Source: Veronia nyctiphanis
GTDB lineage: Bacteria > Pseudomonadota > Gammaproteobacteria > Enterobacterales > Vibrionaceae
Length of the DNA: 64,000 nucleotides
Reading direction: 5' to 3'
Assembly (NCBI RefSeq): GCF_004116385.1
Contig: NZ_PEIB01000007.1
Span: forward strand, 62,001-126,000
Every line of letters begins with the position of its first letter. The stretch's first letter is position 1. The notes under the pieces are model-generated. The model was not told where the DNA came from. It saw nothing but the letters and a program-made list of their open reading frames with translations, and did no database searches. Positions 47,293 through 58,068 of this stretch are shown here, piece by piece. Made by a program: the position numbers and the translations under genes.

Positions 47293-49380
47293 TTACTTCT
47301 GGTTTTTCAGTTCTTTTTGCTTAGCAATAACTTCTTCAGCAACGTTTGCTGGGCAAGCCGCGTAGTGTGAGAACTCCATAGAGAACTGACCACGACCAGA
47401 AGTCATTGTGCGCAGGTGGCCGATGTAACCGAACATTTCTGAAAGCGGTACATCACCCTTGATGCGAACACCAGTAGTGCCAGCTTGCTGGTCTTTGATC
47501 ATGCCGCGACGACGGTTCAGGTCACCGATAACATCACCAACGTGATCTTCTGGAGTGAACACGTCAACTTTCATGATTGGCTCAAGAAGCTGAGGACCTG
47601 CTTTTGGCATAGACTGACGGAAAGCACCTTTAGCAGCGATTTCGAACGCGATTGCAGATGAGTCAACTGCGTGGAAAGCACCGTCGTACAGCTCAACTTC
47701 AACGTCTAGCGTTGGGAAGCCAGCCAGTACACCTTGCTCCATCATGCCCGCAAAACCTTTCTCGATTGCTGGCCAGAATTCCTTAGGAACGTTACCACCA
47801 ACAACAGAAGAAGAGAAAGTGAAGCCAGAGTTAGCTTCGCCTGGCTTGATGCGGTAATCAATCTTACCGTACTGACCAGAACCACCAGACTGTTTCTTGT
47901 GCGTGAAGCTGTCTTCTACTGGCGTAGTGATAGTTTCACGGTAAGCAACCTGTGGTTTACCAACGATCAGGTCAACACCGTAAGTACGCTTAAGGATGTC
48001 AACTTTGATGTCCAGGTGAAGTTCACCCATACCTCTAAGGATGGTTTCACCAGAATCTTCGTCAGTTTCAACCTGGAATGATGGATCTTCTGCAACCATT
48101 TTACCGATCGCAATACCCATTTTCTCAGAACCGCCTTTGTCTTTAGGAGCAACAGCGATAGAGATTACTGGTTCTGGGAAGATCATTGGTTCCAGAGTAC
48201 ATTCGTGTTTTGGATCACACAGAGTGTGACCAGTCTGAACGTTCTTCATACCAACAACGGCGATGATGTCACCTGCTTGCGCAGATGAAATCTCGTTACG
48301 CTCGTCAGCATGCATCTCAACCATACGGCCGATACGCTCAGTTTTGCCAGTTGCAGAGTTCAGTATTGTGTCACCTTTGTTCAGCACGCCAGAGTAGACG
48401 CGGATAAAGGTCAGAGCACCAAAACGGTCATCCATGATTTTGAATGCCAATGCACGCAGTGGCTCTTTAGGGTCAACAGTTGCAACTTCACCTGTTGGCT
48501 CACCAGTTTCTTTGTCAGTCAGAGGCTGAGCATCAACTTCAGTTGGTGATGGCAGGTAATCAACAACGGCGTTCAGCATAGGCTGCATACCTTTGTTTTT
48601 AAATGCTGAACCACAGTACGTTGGGAAGAACGCCAGCTCACGTGTACCTTTACGGATACACGCTTTGATCTGCTCCATAGTTGGCTCTTCGCCTTCCATG
48701 TAAGCCATCATCAGGTCGTCGTCTTGCTCAACAGCAGTTTCGATCAGCATTTCACGGTATTCAGCTGCTTTCTCAACCATGTCTTCTGGGATATCTACGA
48801 TTTCGTAGTTTTCTGGCTGACCAGAATCGTCCCAAATCCATGCTTTTTGCTCAAGTACGTCTACAACGCCCTTGAAGTCATCTTCGATGCCGATTGGCAG
48901 AGTCATAACCAGTGGAGTTGCGCCCAGTACGTTTTTAACTTGGTCAACAACACGGTAGAAGTCTGCACCCATGCGGTCCAGCTTGTTTACGAAGATCAGA
49001 CGTGATACGCGTGATTCGTCAGCATAGCGCCAGTTAGTTTCTGACTGAGGCTCAACACCGCCAGAACCACAGAATACACCAACACCGCCATCAAGAACTT
49101 TCAGTGAACGGTATACTTCAACAGTGAAGTCAACGTGTCCTGGAGTATCGATGATGTTCAGACGATGGTCATTCCAGAAACAGGTCGTTGCTGCTGACTG
49201 GATGGTAATACCACGCTCAGCTTCCTGCTCCATGAAGTCAGTAGTTGCTGCACCATCGTGTACCTCACCGGTACGGTGGATCTTACCAGTAAGTTTTAGG
49301 ATACGTTCTGTAGAGGTAGTTTTACCCGCATCTACGTGCGCGAAAATACCAATGTTTCTGTATTTATTTAAATCGGTCAT
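47293..49380 (-). CDS. fusA2: Elongation factor G 2 (EF-G, second type)
   Basis: Translational GTPase of 695 residues that promotes ribosomal translocation or recycling. G motifs are [15 protein letters not shown] (P-loop), ERGIT (switch), DTPGH and NKLD, and the C-terminal domains include the domain IV region. The start ([20 protein letters not shown]) and length match the second EF-G copy of vibrios rather than the str-operon EF-G. It stands alone here, not near rpsL/rpsG/tuf, in agreement. The gene is intact, flanked by a terminator, and convergent with dps. Confidence 0.92.
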   Translation of the reverse strand: MTDLNKYRNIGIFAHVDAGKTTSTERILKLTGKIHRTGEVHDGAATTDFMEQEAERGITIQSAATTCFWNDHRLNIIDTPGHVDFTVEVYRSLKVLDGGVGVFCGSGGVEPQSETNWRYADESRVSRLIFVNKLDRMGADFYRVVDQVKNVLGATPLVMTLPIGIEDDFKGVVDVLEQKAWIWDDSGQPENYEIVDIPEDMVEKAAEYREMLIETAVEQDDDLMMAYMEGEEPTMEQIKACIRKGTRELAFFPTYCGSAFKNKGMQPMLNAVVDYLPSPTEVDAQPLTDKETGEPTGEVATVDPKEPLRALAFKIMDDRFGALTFIRVYSGVLNKGDTILNSATGKTERIGRMVEMHADERNEISSAQAGDIIAVVGMKNVQTGHTLCDPKHECTLEPMIFPEPVISIAVAPKDKGGSEKMGIAIGKMVAEDPSFQVETDEDSGETILRGMGELHLDIKVDILKRTYGVDLIVGKPQVAYRETITTPVEDSFTHKKQSGGSGQYGKIDYRIKPGEANSGFTFSSSVVGGNVPKEFWPAIEKGFAGMMEQGVLAGFPTLDVEVELYDGAFHAVDSSAIAFEIAAKGAFRQSMPKAGPQLLEPIMKVDVFTPEDHVGDVIGDLNRRRGMIKDQQAGTTGVRIKGDVPLSEMFGYIGHLRTMTSGRGQFSMEFSHYAACPANVAEEVIAKQKELKNQK

Positions 49381-49695
49381 TGTTTTTCTCTATAAACAAT
49401 TGGTGTGACGAATCAGGGTGGGGAGTATAGCAGGCGATCTTGGCTAAAGGAACAGATCGAAAAGCACCGATCGAGAGATTTTTTACTATCACTGTGGATA
49501 TTTCAGAAAACCAAAGCGTTATTTGTGCATATTCTAACCGTATCTTTTGACAGGTCACTCATTTCAGCTGTTCTTCTTCGATAAGCACTCTTTGAAATAA
49601 CATCAATTTGCCGTTTACTTTGCGATCTTCTGGGAATTTATTTTCTTTCGCTATGCCCCAAGAGCTATTTGAGCAATACATCATCATCAACTAAA
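49381..49695. other. Intergenic region upstream of EF-G 2 and the YkgJ-like gene
   Basis: No gene was seen. The region between two divergent genes (to 49782) should contain both promoters. Its only striking element is the inverted repeat at 49696-49730. Confidence 0.4.
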
Positions 49696-49730
49696 GTTAA
49701 TTAACCACTGGCTATATGTGGTTAATTAAC
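49696..49730. repeat. Perfect 12-bp inverted repeat, each arm itself palindromic
   Basis: GTTAATTAACCA, 11 bases, then TGGTTAATTAAC. Each arm also contains GTTAATTAAC, a palindrome. It lies about 50 bases before the gene at 49783, so it could be a paired operator or an RNA hairpin in the 5' leader. Confidence 0.6.
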
Positions 49731-49782
49731 TGACAACCTATGTCTTGCATCTAAGTCGTGTTTTTTCAGGAATGAAGAACAA

Positions 49783-50364
49783 ATGAATACACGTGAAACA
49801 CAGCTTGTAGCGAAAACGAAGCTAGAGATGTTGACTAAAATCATGCCGAAAAAACTGGTATTGATGACTCAGCATTGCCAGCAAGTTATCGACAACACGT
49901 CTCCAGACCCTTCGGTACAACTCATCGCTCTCTATCAGTTAATGAATGAGGTTTACGAGTTTATTGATAATTTCACACCCTGCCACAAAGGCTGTAATCA
50001 CTGTTGCTGCTACGAAGTGTCTCTGTCAGAAATTGAAATTCGCTTTATCGAAGACAACACTGGAATTAAAAGGAAGCAAGATAGAGAAAACATTAAGTTA
50101 GGTAAAGGTGTCTTTCATGGTAAGCCGTGTCCGTTTCTCACAGAGGAAGGATGCGCGGTCTATCCTGTGAGGCCCTACGTTTGTCGTCGTCATGTTACCG
50201 TCGCGCCAGATAACACATGCTGCGATACCAATTTAAGCCAGACTGTGCTGCTTCCTGTTGTCAGGTTTGAACAAATAGATGAAGTATTTGGCGAAATCTG
50301 TAAGCGATACGGCCATACCGAGCGGATTGATATACGACAAGTTTTCGAACCGCTTTCCCGCTAA
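49783..50364 (+). CDS. YkgJ-family cysteine-cluster protein
   Basis: 193 residues. The cysteine cluster is C-x3-C-x2-CCC-type (FTPCHKGCNHCCCYEVSL), followed by KPCPFLTEEGCAVYPVRPYV and a CRRH segment. YkgJ/Fe-S oxidoreductase-type family proteins are predicted to bind zinc or iron through these cysteines, but the biochemical role is unknown. The gene is intact and apparently monocistronic, with the inverted repeat 49696-49730 upstream. Confidence 0.8.
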   Translation: MNTRETQLVAKTKLEMLTKIMPKKLVLMTQHCQQVIDNTSPDPSVQLIALYQLMNEVYEFIDNFTPCHKGCNHCCCYEVSLSEIEIRFIEDNTGIKRKQDRENIKLGKGVFHGKPCPFLTEEGCAVYPVRPYVCRRHVTVAPDNTCCDTNLSQTVLLPVVRFEQIDEVFGEICKRYGHTERIDIRQVFEPLSR

Positions 50365-50795
50365 TTCAGTGTCACTTCATGCTGAACAACATTTCCGACT
50401 ACTGATGAAAGCCACTCAATAATTAGATTAGGCATGATTGATACGCGTGCTAGATATGCCTATTAAATTATGGGTAAAGAGCTTCTAACAAATTAGAGTA
50501 AAAATTCTTTTGTTGCTTGTTTCTGGCAATCGATTACGGATATACTCTTCCCCCGGCCAGAGCGGATGGGTTTTAGTCTTCTGAAACCTCACGTTCTACC
50601 TGCTTTCATCACGCTGTTACACGGAGTACCGCCCCACGGATAAGGCTCAGCCATTGTTAGCTCATAACTGGCAATCTCGCCGCTTCGTGGACGGTAACTA
50701 AAAAATTACACTTCAGGTGTTTGCCCCTTATTTCTCGTTACCTGCTCAGAGCGTCGTTGCGCCTAAAACTTCCGATTAAATAGCAAGGTAACCAA
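50365..50795. promoter_or_regulatory. Promoter and long 5' leader of the nucleoside transporter
   Basis: TTGTTT (50517-50522), an 18-base spacer and TATACT (50541-50546) form a promoter. An inverted GTTGC (50512-50516)/GCAAT (50526-50530) pair overlaps it and resembles CytR half-sites, a regulator of nucleoside uptake in related bacteria. The transcript would have a leader of roughly 240 bases before 50796, with several possible pairings but no riboswitch I recognise. Confidence 0.4.
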
Positions 50796-52003
50796 ATGCA
50801 AATTCTACTCAGTATGGCCGGAATACTGGTCCTATTCGCATGCGCAGTCGCACTGTCAGAAAGCAGAAGTAAAATAAATTGGAGAACCGTCATCGGCGCA
50901 TTTGGCCTGCAGGCTGGCCTTGCTGCTCTTGTTCTTTACAGTTCTATTGGACAGACTGTGTTGGGGGCGATGAGTAATGGTGTAGCGAAAGTTCTCTCAT
51001 TTGCTGATCAAGGTATTGGCTTTGTGTTTGGAAGCTTAGCAACTGGCGATCTCATCTTTGCGGTTCGTGTTCTTCCTCTTATTATTTTTCTCTCTGCCAT
51101 TATTTCCCTTCTTTATTATCTCGGTGTGATGAAATGGGTCATTAAACTCATTGGTGGTGGTATTCAGAAGTTTTTAGGAACCAGTCGCGCAGAATCCATT
51201 GTCGCGACAAGTAATATTTTCCTCTCTCAGGGAGAATCTCCGCTAGTCGTTCGTCCATTTTTGAAAGGCATGACGCGCTCTGAGTTGTTTGCGGTGATGG
51301 TCGGCGGAATGGCGTCTGTTGCAGGCAGTGTTTTGGGTGGATACGCAGCAATGGGTGTCGAACTCAAATACCTCATAGCCGCCAGCTTCATGGCTGCACC
51401 CGGTGGCCTGATGATGGCTAAAATCCTTATTCCTGAGCGTGAAACGCCAGTCAGCCAGGAAAAAATTTCTCTGAGTAAAAGTGAAGAAAGCAATGCGATT
51501 GATGCATTAGCAGCAGGGGCAATGAATGGTGTAAAAGTAGCGGTTGCTGTGGGCACCATGCTGATTGCATTTGTCAGTGTGATTGCGATGCAAATGCCGG
51601 GCTTGAAGGTATTGGGAATTTGTTGGGTTTTGAAGGTGTAACCCTTCAACATTTGTTTGGCTATGTGTTTTCGCCTTTGGCCTTTGTTATTGGTGTGCCA
51701 ATGGATGAGGCCTTAAGTGTTGGTTCGTTGATTGGTCAAAAGATCATTTTGAATGAATTTGTCGCTTATCTTGATTTCGCCACGCTGAAAGACACATTGT
51801 CGATGAACAGCCAAGTGATTGTTACCTTCGCACTTTGCGGCTTTGCGAATATCGGCTCTATTGCTATCCAGCTTGGCTCAATTGGTGCCATGGCACCGGA
51901 GCGTCGTCAAGACGTCGCGCAAATGGGTATTCGAGCTGTTTTGGCGGCGACGCTGGCGAACCTGATGAGTGCGGCATTGGCGGGAATCTTTGTTTCACTG
52001 TAA
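50796..52003 (+). pseudogene. Concentrative nucleoside transporter (NupC/CNT family), one frameshift
   Basis: Na+- or H+-coupled nucleoside importer, about 402 residues if repaired. It aligns by eye with the Vibrio cholerae CNT: FRVLP-type helix (FAVRVLPLIIFLSAI), LYYLGVMKWVIKLIGGGIQK, the nucleoside site SQGESPLVVRPF and the sodium/nucleoside site NEFVAYLDF. The frame breaks near 51591, and restoring one base gives NAGLEGIGNLLGFEGVTLQ and continues to the stop at 52003. All key motifs remain, so sequencing error is plausible. A putative CytR-like site lies upstream. Confidence 0.82.
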
Positions 52004-52024
52004 ATCACGCTGACTGGCGCAAAG

Positions 52025-52051
52025 AAAAAAGACCGCTCATGCAGCGGTCTT
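52025..52051. terminator. Terminator between nucleoside transporter and sensor kinase
   Basis: AAGACCGCT/AGCGGTCTT surrounds a 5-base loop. T-runs are stronger on the minus strand, so it serves mainly the kinase gene ending at 52068. Confidence 0.75.
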
Positions 52052-52067
52052 CTCCTCTCCTTTTTCT

Positions 52068-55000
52068 TCAGGCTTTCTGTTGCCGAGGCCACTCCGTTCT
52101 TACCATTTGCTCTAAGGCTTGTAGAGACATTTCTGCTTCTTGAACTACATCTTCGGCAATGATTAACGCTTGTTTCTGATCATTGTCTTCACAGGCCATT
52201 TCCAGCGTTTTACATAATTTGCTCAATAGAGCGTTGCCGTGGGTTTCTGCACTGCTAACAATCGAATGTGCTTCGAACTTTAGCTTGTCTAGATTCTGCT
52301 CATCGGTCGCTTGATAGATACTGTAAATTCTGTGCCTTGTATCTCTGGCGTAAACTTTGATGAGTTCTTCAATCATGTCGGGGTCAACGTCATTGCACAG
52401 ATCATCAAGCCTCGACATATCGAGACGCTGATATGTTTTACTCTCGATGACTTCATCTTCAATCTGCAAAGGTGCTTTGAAGTTAGCGCTTTTATCCTGC
52501 CATTTGACGAGTGTTGTTAGCAGTGTTGTTCTGTCAATAGGCTTTGTAACGCAATCGTTCATTCCCGAATTGATAAATTTCTCCTGATCATTGGAGAGAG
52601 CGTGTGATGTTAGCGCGATGATGGAAACATCGTTTTTCGGCGATGGCATCTCCCTGATACTCTGCGTCGCTTCGATCCCGTTTACGCTTGGCATAGAGAT
52701 ATCCATCAAAATAATGTCGTAATCGTTTCGTTTCACGGCAGCAATGGCCTCAGCGCCATTATTGACGATATCGGCGGTGAGGTTATCGAGCTCCAACATA
52801 CTTCTTATCACTAGTTGGTTAGCCACATTGTCTTCCGCCACCAGAATGCGGATATCTTTCCTGATCCGCTGGTGGAGTGTTTGATGAATAAGAGGCCGTG
52901 GTATTTGACTGCTTACGGTGCTGTGCGATGCGGGCGAAAGGCTGATATCGAACCGTACGCGTGTGCCGACGCCCGGTGTGCTGGAAATTTCAATATCTCC
53001 ACCCATTAGCGTAATAAGCTGCTTACATATAAACAGTCCCAGTCCCGTGCTGTCGTTTTTGTAATGTCGTGCATTTTCTGCCGTTGAGAATTCATCAAAT
53101 ATTGTCGGTAATGATTCGGGCGAAATACCAATCCCCGTATCTGAAATTGTGCAGGTGAGGTTGCAAGAATCTGCTCTGTGGTTACTGTTGAACAAGCTGA
53201 CATTGATCTCGCCGTATTCGGTATATTTGATCGCATTACCAATAAGATTAAGCAGAATTTGCCGAAGTCGGTCAGCATCTCCGCTGACATAACGCGGCAC
53301 AGTGGCAGAGACATCGAGATTGAGTGTCAGTTTTTTTGATTGTGCTTTAGGCAGCAGTATGTCGGTAGTTTGGCGAACCAGTTCGGTCAAATCCATCGGA
53401 TGATCGGCCAGCTTCAGTTTGCCAGCCTCTAGCCGAGAAAAGTCGAGGATGTCATTGATAATTGACAATAGTAGGTTGCCTGAGTGCTGCGCGGTTTGTA
53501 ATAACTTCCGCTGTTGGGCTGAGAGTGTGGATTCAGTGATGAGCTCCAGCACACCCAAGACACCATTCATCGGGGTGCGGATTTCATGGCTCATCGCAGC
53601 AAGGAAACGTCCCTTAGACACATTGGCCTGTTCGGCAGATTGCTGCGCATCACGAAGTGCCTGTTCATTTCTTTTTTGTTCGGAGACATCAATAAAGTGG
53701 GCGATAAAGTGGGTGAGTGTACCGTTGCGTTCACGCATTGCCGTGGCAAAAACCAGAATCGGAATCACGTTTCCGCTTTTCTGTTTATGAAGCAGTTCTC
53801 CTCGCCATTTATTCTCTCGCGCTAGTGAGCGACGGATGGCTTGATAGAAAGTGACTTCGCCATTTGTTGCTGCCAATAACGTCATTGGTTTGCCAATGAC
53901 TTCTTCGGCGTCGTAGCCCGTAATTTCTGAAAAACTTCTGTTTACCCTGAGAATGACGCCGCTCTGATCTGCGATAAACATGGCGTCAGTCGACTGGAAG
54001 GCATGATCAGCGAGCCGAAGTTCAGTCTGAACAATTTCGAGCTCACTGATGTCTCTGATCCTAATGATGAAAAAATCACGGTTTGAACTGTCTACCAAGT
54101 TGATGTCGACTTCTACTGGAAATCTCTCGCCGTTTTGGTTCTTTGCGAAGAATTTCAGAGTTTCACCTGCGTTTATGGAACATACCAGATCCTGGCAGGT
54201 GAGTCGGTTTTCTGGCTTCTCCTCACTGTGGATAAGATAACCAATATTTTTGCCAACTATCTCTGTTTTTCTCCAGCCAAACATATCTCTTGTTGCGGGG
54301 TTACAGGTTAACACTTCGCAGTTTTGGTCGGTAATAATGACCGGATCAGAGAGACGTGTGAACAACGTATGAAGGAATTTATCTTCAAGACGCTTTCGGG
54401 TGTCTTGCCGTTTTTCAGAGTGTTCAATGACCTCAGGTTCAAGGTTTTCTTCGGCGATATTTTCGACCTGCTTGTCACCGAAGTCCGTAATTTTAGGTGT
54501 AATGCGGACAGAAGAGCGTGCTCCCTTTGGCTCTGAATTGTTGTATTCCTCATCAGCCATAAACCCTGCGACGTTTGATTTTGAAATGGTGTCTTTAGGG
54601 CGAGGAAAGGCGTAGTAGTTGAGTAAAAGAAACACCATGCCTGTGACAGAGATAAACATCGAGATGAAGAAAGGACCGAAAGGGCTTTGCTTGGGTTGGA
54701 ATACGCCCAGCACTATCTCACCAAGTGGCTGTTCTGAGCTGCCGATAGATTGCTTAACCAGCGTCAACAACTGTCGGTCTGCCTGACTAAGCGCGTTTGA
54801 ACCGGAAGCAAGCACGCGGCCGTTACGCATGATCGCCGCATAACCAATGAGCTTTTCTGATCGAACAATATCGAGAAGTGCTTCTAGCGAAGAGGTATCT
54901 GCAGCTTGACGCAGCAGGGGCGCTACCGAAACAGCCAATGCAGCACCAATATGGCGTGCTGCCACTTCATCGCGATCATTGGCATCTGATGCCAATGATG

Positions 55001-55082
55001 AGAGTGTATAGGTGACAAGTATTCCCTGCGCAATAACGACCAGAAGAAGAATAGCAAGGGCTGTTCTGTTCTGTTTATGCAT
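52068..55082 (-). CDS. Hybrid sensor histidine kinase with receiver and Hpt domains
   Basis: About 1004 residues. Two membrane helices (about 8-30 and 140-160) flank a small periplasmic domain. An unstructured linker leads to two PAS domains (about 240-360 and 365-490). HisKA has the phospho-His in FLAAMSHEIRTPMNG, HATPase has NLIGNAIKYTEYG and DTGIGI, the receiver has the Asp in IILMDISMPSVNG, and the C-terminal Hpt has the His in EAHSIVSSAETHG. All phosphorelay residues are present. The ATG at 55082 is chosen because GAGGAG lies just upstream. No response regulator is adjacent, so the partner is elsewhere. Confidence 0.9.
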   Translation of the reverse strand: MHKQNRTALAILLLVVIAQGILVTYTLSSLASDANDRDEVAARHIGAALAVSVAPLLRQAADTSSLEALLDIVRSEKLIGYAAIMRNGRVLASGSNALSQADRQLLTLVKQSIGSSEQPLGEIVLGVFQPKQSPFGPFFISMFISVTGMVFLLLNYYAFPRPKDTISKSNVAGFMADEEYNNSEPKGARSSVRITPKITDFGDKQVENIAEENLEPEVIEHSEKRQDTRKRLEDKFLHTLFTRLSDPVIITDQNCEVLTCNPATRDMFGWRKTEIVGKNIGYLIHSEEKPENRLTCQDLVCSINAGETLKFFAKNQNGERFPVEVDINLVDSSNRDFFIIRIRDISELEIVQTELRLADHAFQSTDAMFIADQSGVILRVNRSFSEITGYDAEEVIGKPMTLLAATNGEVTFYQAIRRSLARENKWRGELLHKQKSGNVIPILVFATAMRERNGTLTHFIAHFIDVSEQKRNEQALRDAQQSAEQANVSKGRFLAAMSHEIRTPMNGVLGVLELITESTLSAQQRKLLQTAQHSGNLLLSIINDILDFSRLEAGKLKLADHPMDLTELVRQTTDILLPKAQSKKLTLNLDVSATVPRYVSGDADRLRQILLNLIGNAIKYTEYGEINVSLFNSNHRADSCNLTCTISDTGIGISPESLPTIFDEFSTAENARHYKNDSTGLGLFICKQLITLMGGDIEISSTPGVGTRVRFDISLSPASHSTVSSQIPRPLIHQTLHQRIRKDIRILVAEDNVANQLVIRSMLELDNLTADIVNNGAEAIAAVKRNDYDIILMDISMPSVNGIEATQSIREMPSPKNDVSIIALTSHALSNDQEKFINSGMNDCVTKPIDRTTLLTTLVKWQDKSANFKAPLQIEDEVIESKTYQRLDMSRLDDLCNDVDPDMIEELIKVYARDTRHRIYSIYQATDEQNLDKLKFEAHSIVSSAETHGNALLSKLCKTLEMACEDNDQKQALIIAEDVVQEAEMSLQALEQMVRTEWPRQQKA

Positions 55083-55350
55083 TTGGATCTCCTCATCCAA
55101 ACAACACAGCCATAGTTGCCAAAAGAGACACCGAAAAGCTCAACTACGCTGACGTAACACTGGGTTTAAACTGGCAATAATCCCGCACTGCCAGTTCCGG
55201 AGGATCTTTGGTTAGTGAAAACAGGCTAAATCATAGAACATCGGCGCATAGAGCAATGCCTTATGAATGAAACTCACTAACAGAGATGCTGGAAAAACAA
55301 ACATGTGGCGCTAAAAATCGCCAAACAGGCGCAAGACACCAAAAAAATCA

Positions 55351-55379
55351 TTTACACAAACAATGGCGGTAAGTAATAT
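55351..55379 (+). promoter_or_regulatory. Sigma-70 promoter of the second tRNA-Ser
   Basis: TTTACA (55351-55356), a 17-base spacer and TAATAT (55374-55379) end 12 bases before the tRNA. Confidence 0.65.
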
Positions 55380-55391
55380 TCCGCCCGCAAC

Positions 55392-55482
55392 GGAGAGATG
55401 GCTGAGTGGTTGAAAGCACCGGTCTTGAAAACCGGCATACGTTAATAGCGTATCTAGGGTTCAAATCCCTATCTCTCCGCCA
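55392..55482 (+). tRNA. tRNA-Ser (anticodon TGA), copy 2
   Basis: Identical over 91 bases to copy 1 (12561-12651), including the variable arm and encoded CCA. Anticodon TGA. The flanking sequences differ, so only the tRNA is shared. Confidence 0.96.
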
Positions 55483-55488
55483 CATTTC

Positions 55489-55517
55489 GAAAAGCCTCGG
55501 CAAAATGCCGGGGCTTT
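55489..55517 (+). terminator. Rho-independent terminator after tRNA-Ser copy 2
   Basis: AAAGCC-T-CGGC/GCCG-G-GGCTTTTT surrounds a short A-rich loop just after the tRNA. Confidence 0.75.
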
Positions 55518-55699
55518 TTGCTATATGGATTCCGCCAAGCTTTCTCATCTTCTCGTGTAAAGAAACAGCATATTGATCAGTCCCAGCCAGCTCGACTGAT
55601 ATAAAAATGCAACCCATCCTTAATTAAACTGAAAATTGAAAGACATAGCCTCGTAACCTGACAGTTAGCACTCATGTGCGTATTTAAAGGTATTTGATA

Positions 55700-56865
55700 A
55701 TGAAAATTGCGGTTGCAGGAACAGGCTATGTAGGGTTGTCAAACGCGATGTTACTTGCTCAGCACCATGATGTTATTGCTCTGGATATCGTTGAAGAAAG
55801 GGTAAGTATGCTCAACAGAGGGCAATCACCCATCGCTGATGCTGAGGTTGAGGCTTTCCTTTCTCGCGGAGATATCCGATTCGAAGCAACGCTGGATAAG
55901 CATTATGCCTACGAAGGGGCAGAGTATGTGGTTATTGCTACCCCTACAGACTACGACGTTGAAACGAATTACTTCAACACCTCGTCAGTTGAAGCTGTTA
56001 TTCGCGATGTGCTGGCAATTAACCCTGAAGCGACCATCATTATCAAATCCACCATTCCGGTGGGATACACACGACGTATAAAAGATCAGATGGACTGTGA
56101 CAACATTATTTTCTCGCCTGAATTCCTTCGCGAAGGGAAAGCTCTTTACGACAACCTCCATCCATCTCGGATTATCATTGGAGAGAAAAGTAAACGCGCT
56201 GAATTATTTGCGAACCTTCTCCAGATGGGGGCATGGAAAAGCGATATCGATGTGCTGTTTACTGATTCCACAGAAGCTGAGGCAGTAAAACTGTTTTCCA
56301 ATACCTACTTAGCCATGCGAGTTGCTTACTTCAATGAGCTCGACTCTTACGCCGAATCACATGGATTGAACTCCCGCCAGATTATTGAAGGGGTATGTCT
56401 CGACCCAAGGATCGGCGATCACTATAACAACCCATCTTTTGGATATGGTGGCTACTGTTTACCGAAAGACACGCGGCAGCTCTTAGCGAACTATCTTGAT
56501 GTGCCAAACAATATGATCCGAGCTATTGTCGAGGCGAACACGACCAGAAAAGATTTTATTGCCAGTTCAATCTTAAAGAGTAACCCAAGAACGGTAGGTA
56601 TTTACCGGCTGATAATGAAGCAGGGCTCGGACAATTTCCGCGAATCATCATTCAAGGCATTATGCGTCGCTTGAAGGCAAAAGGTATTGAAGTGATTATT
56701 TTTGAACCTGTGCTTAAAGAGCGTGAGTTTTTCTATTCAGAAGTGGTTACTGACCTTGATGATTTTAAAGCTCGTGCAGATGTTGTGGTGACCAACAGGA
56801 TGGCAGCAGAGTTGGCCGATATTGAAGATAAAGTATACACACGCGATCTGTTTGGGGCTGACTGA
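55700..56865 (+). pseudogene. ugd: UDP-glucose 6-dehydrogenase, one frameshift
   Basis: Oxidises UDP-glucose to UDP-glucuronate for surface polysaccharides. With one base added near 56650 the protein is 388 residues, exactly the length of E. coli Ugd. The N-terminal NAD site is [20 protein letters not shown]. Later come [27 protein letters not shown] and the catalytic Cys in [11 protein letters not shown]. Across the break, [17 protein letters not shown] is recovered, then VYTRDLFGAD. AAAGG lies upstream of 55700. The conserved length and motifs favour a sequencing error over decay. Confidence 0.88.
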
Positions 56866-56986
56866 TAGTGTTAAATACTGACTTTGGAAGCGATATGAAT
56901 GGGCCGCTTCCCTCCTCCCGTTATGGTAATGACGAAGATTTTTGGTAACTTCGACCACCTTCGCATCAATGTTGAGCCAGATTCGA

Positions 56987-57487
56987 TTACGTGATTTGAC
57001 TGGCCCTACACAGGCTCCATGTCGCGATGAAAGGTGAGTAAACCATGGCTAAAAAACCTGTCCAGATTGCTTTAAAGAGACAGAATGATGCGACAGCCAT
57101 TTGATCCACCTGCAGGGTGGTGAGGATAAGAATCAGTGGTAATGCGGTGACCGTAAAAGAGAGTCCTCCAAGAAGAAAGCCTATCAAAAATGGGGAGCAC
57201 CACAGCCACTGAATCTTTTTCAGATAGCGCGGCGGTACTGGCGGTACTGAACCTGATGAGACTTGTTTTTTGATGATTGCGCTGGTGATGAGTGTGGTTA
57301 TAAAAGGCAAAAGAAACGCGGTGAGAGCAATATCACCGGCGATACTGATCCAACCCCACATTGGAACAACACCCAGTGCTCCGAAAGCAACCCATGCTCC
57401 AACGCCATTACCAAATGCATTGCCAATAATCGGTAACAATCCTTGCTCGATGGTGAAGAGCCTTATGTGTCTTTTGGTGATGAACAT
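56987..57487 (-). CDS. Multi-pass membrane protein of unknown function
   Basis: About 166 residues from the ATG at 57487 (MFITKRHIRLFTIEQGLLPI), preceded by GGAAG. Four hydrophobic segments are visible (WVAFGALGVVPMWGW, ALTAFLLPFITTLITSA, LIGFLLGGLSFTVTALPLIL and a final one near the C-terminus), with a Pro-rich basic loop between the second and third. I do not recognise a family. It converges with ugd, and no operon partner is evident. Confidence 0.6.
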   Translation of the reverse strand: MFITKRHIRLFTIEQGLLPIIGNAFGNGVGAWVAFGALGVVPMWGWISIAGDIALTAFLLPFITTLITSAIIKKQVSSGSVPPVPPRYLKKIQWLWCSPFLIGFLLGGLSFTVTALPLILILTTLQVDQMAVASFCLFKAIWTGFLAMVYSPFIATWSLCRASQIT

Positions 57488-58068
57488 GTCCGCTTCCTTG
57501 CAATGAAACAATCAATGAGTTGGCTACAACGAAGTCAGAGTGACTTTCAGCTTCTCAGTAGATCAAACATACATGACGGTTTTCCTCCACACATGTCCAA
57601 ACTTAAGACGTTGCTAATTAAAAATGATTACTTTCTCAGGTACTGATCAAAACACGAGTTGTTAAGCGGTAAATGTTTTTGAGTCCCTGTTTTCATTGTG
57701 TCGAAAAGGGAAAACAATGCTGAGTTTTGTTGGAAATAGTCAGGCGAGACTTTGCCGACGTTGATGAATGTATTGAAGGTGTATTTTTAGTTTTACGGTT
57801 ATTCGGAAAAGTAGATGATTTACAGACTTTTACTGCAGATAATGGAGACGGCAACAACAGCCCCTCTTTGTGGGTCCTATTGCATTCATCTGCGGAAGTG
57901 TTGTAAAACAACGCCGCAAATGCGATAGGTTTTTTGGGTGAACAAAGGCCTCTCGGAGAAAGGTGACTATTCGCATAAAGGCATGGATGTCTGGAGTTAT
58001 GGTGAATACCAAAATGCTGTATTTACAGTGATGATATAGGCAGTCCAATAGATGAAAACATCTTAATT
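57488..58068. other. Non-coding stretch before the EAL gene
   Basis: About 580 bases without a supported gene on either strand. Short frames lack ribosome sites and conserved features, and no c-di-GMP riboswitch pattern was recognised. It should contain the promoter of the EAL/GGDEF pair. Confidence 0.45.

Noticed and set aside
55348-55617. Minus-strand open frame of about 89 codons over the second tRNA-Ser
   Set aside because: It is the well-known false translation of a tRNA gene complement (RRDRDLNPRYAI-like); no ribosome site or conservation expected.
57488-58068. Possible c-di-GMP riboswitch or GGDEF remnant before the EAL gene
   Set aside because: The conserved riboswitch core was not found and translations in all frames gave nothing like a GGDEF or EAL remnant.
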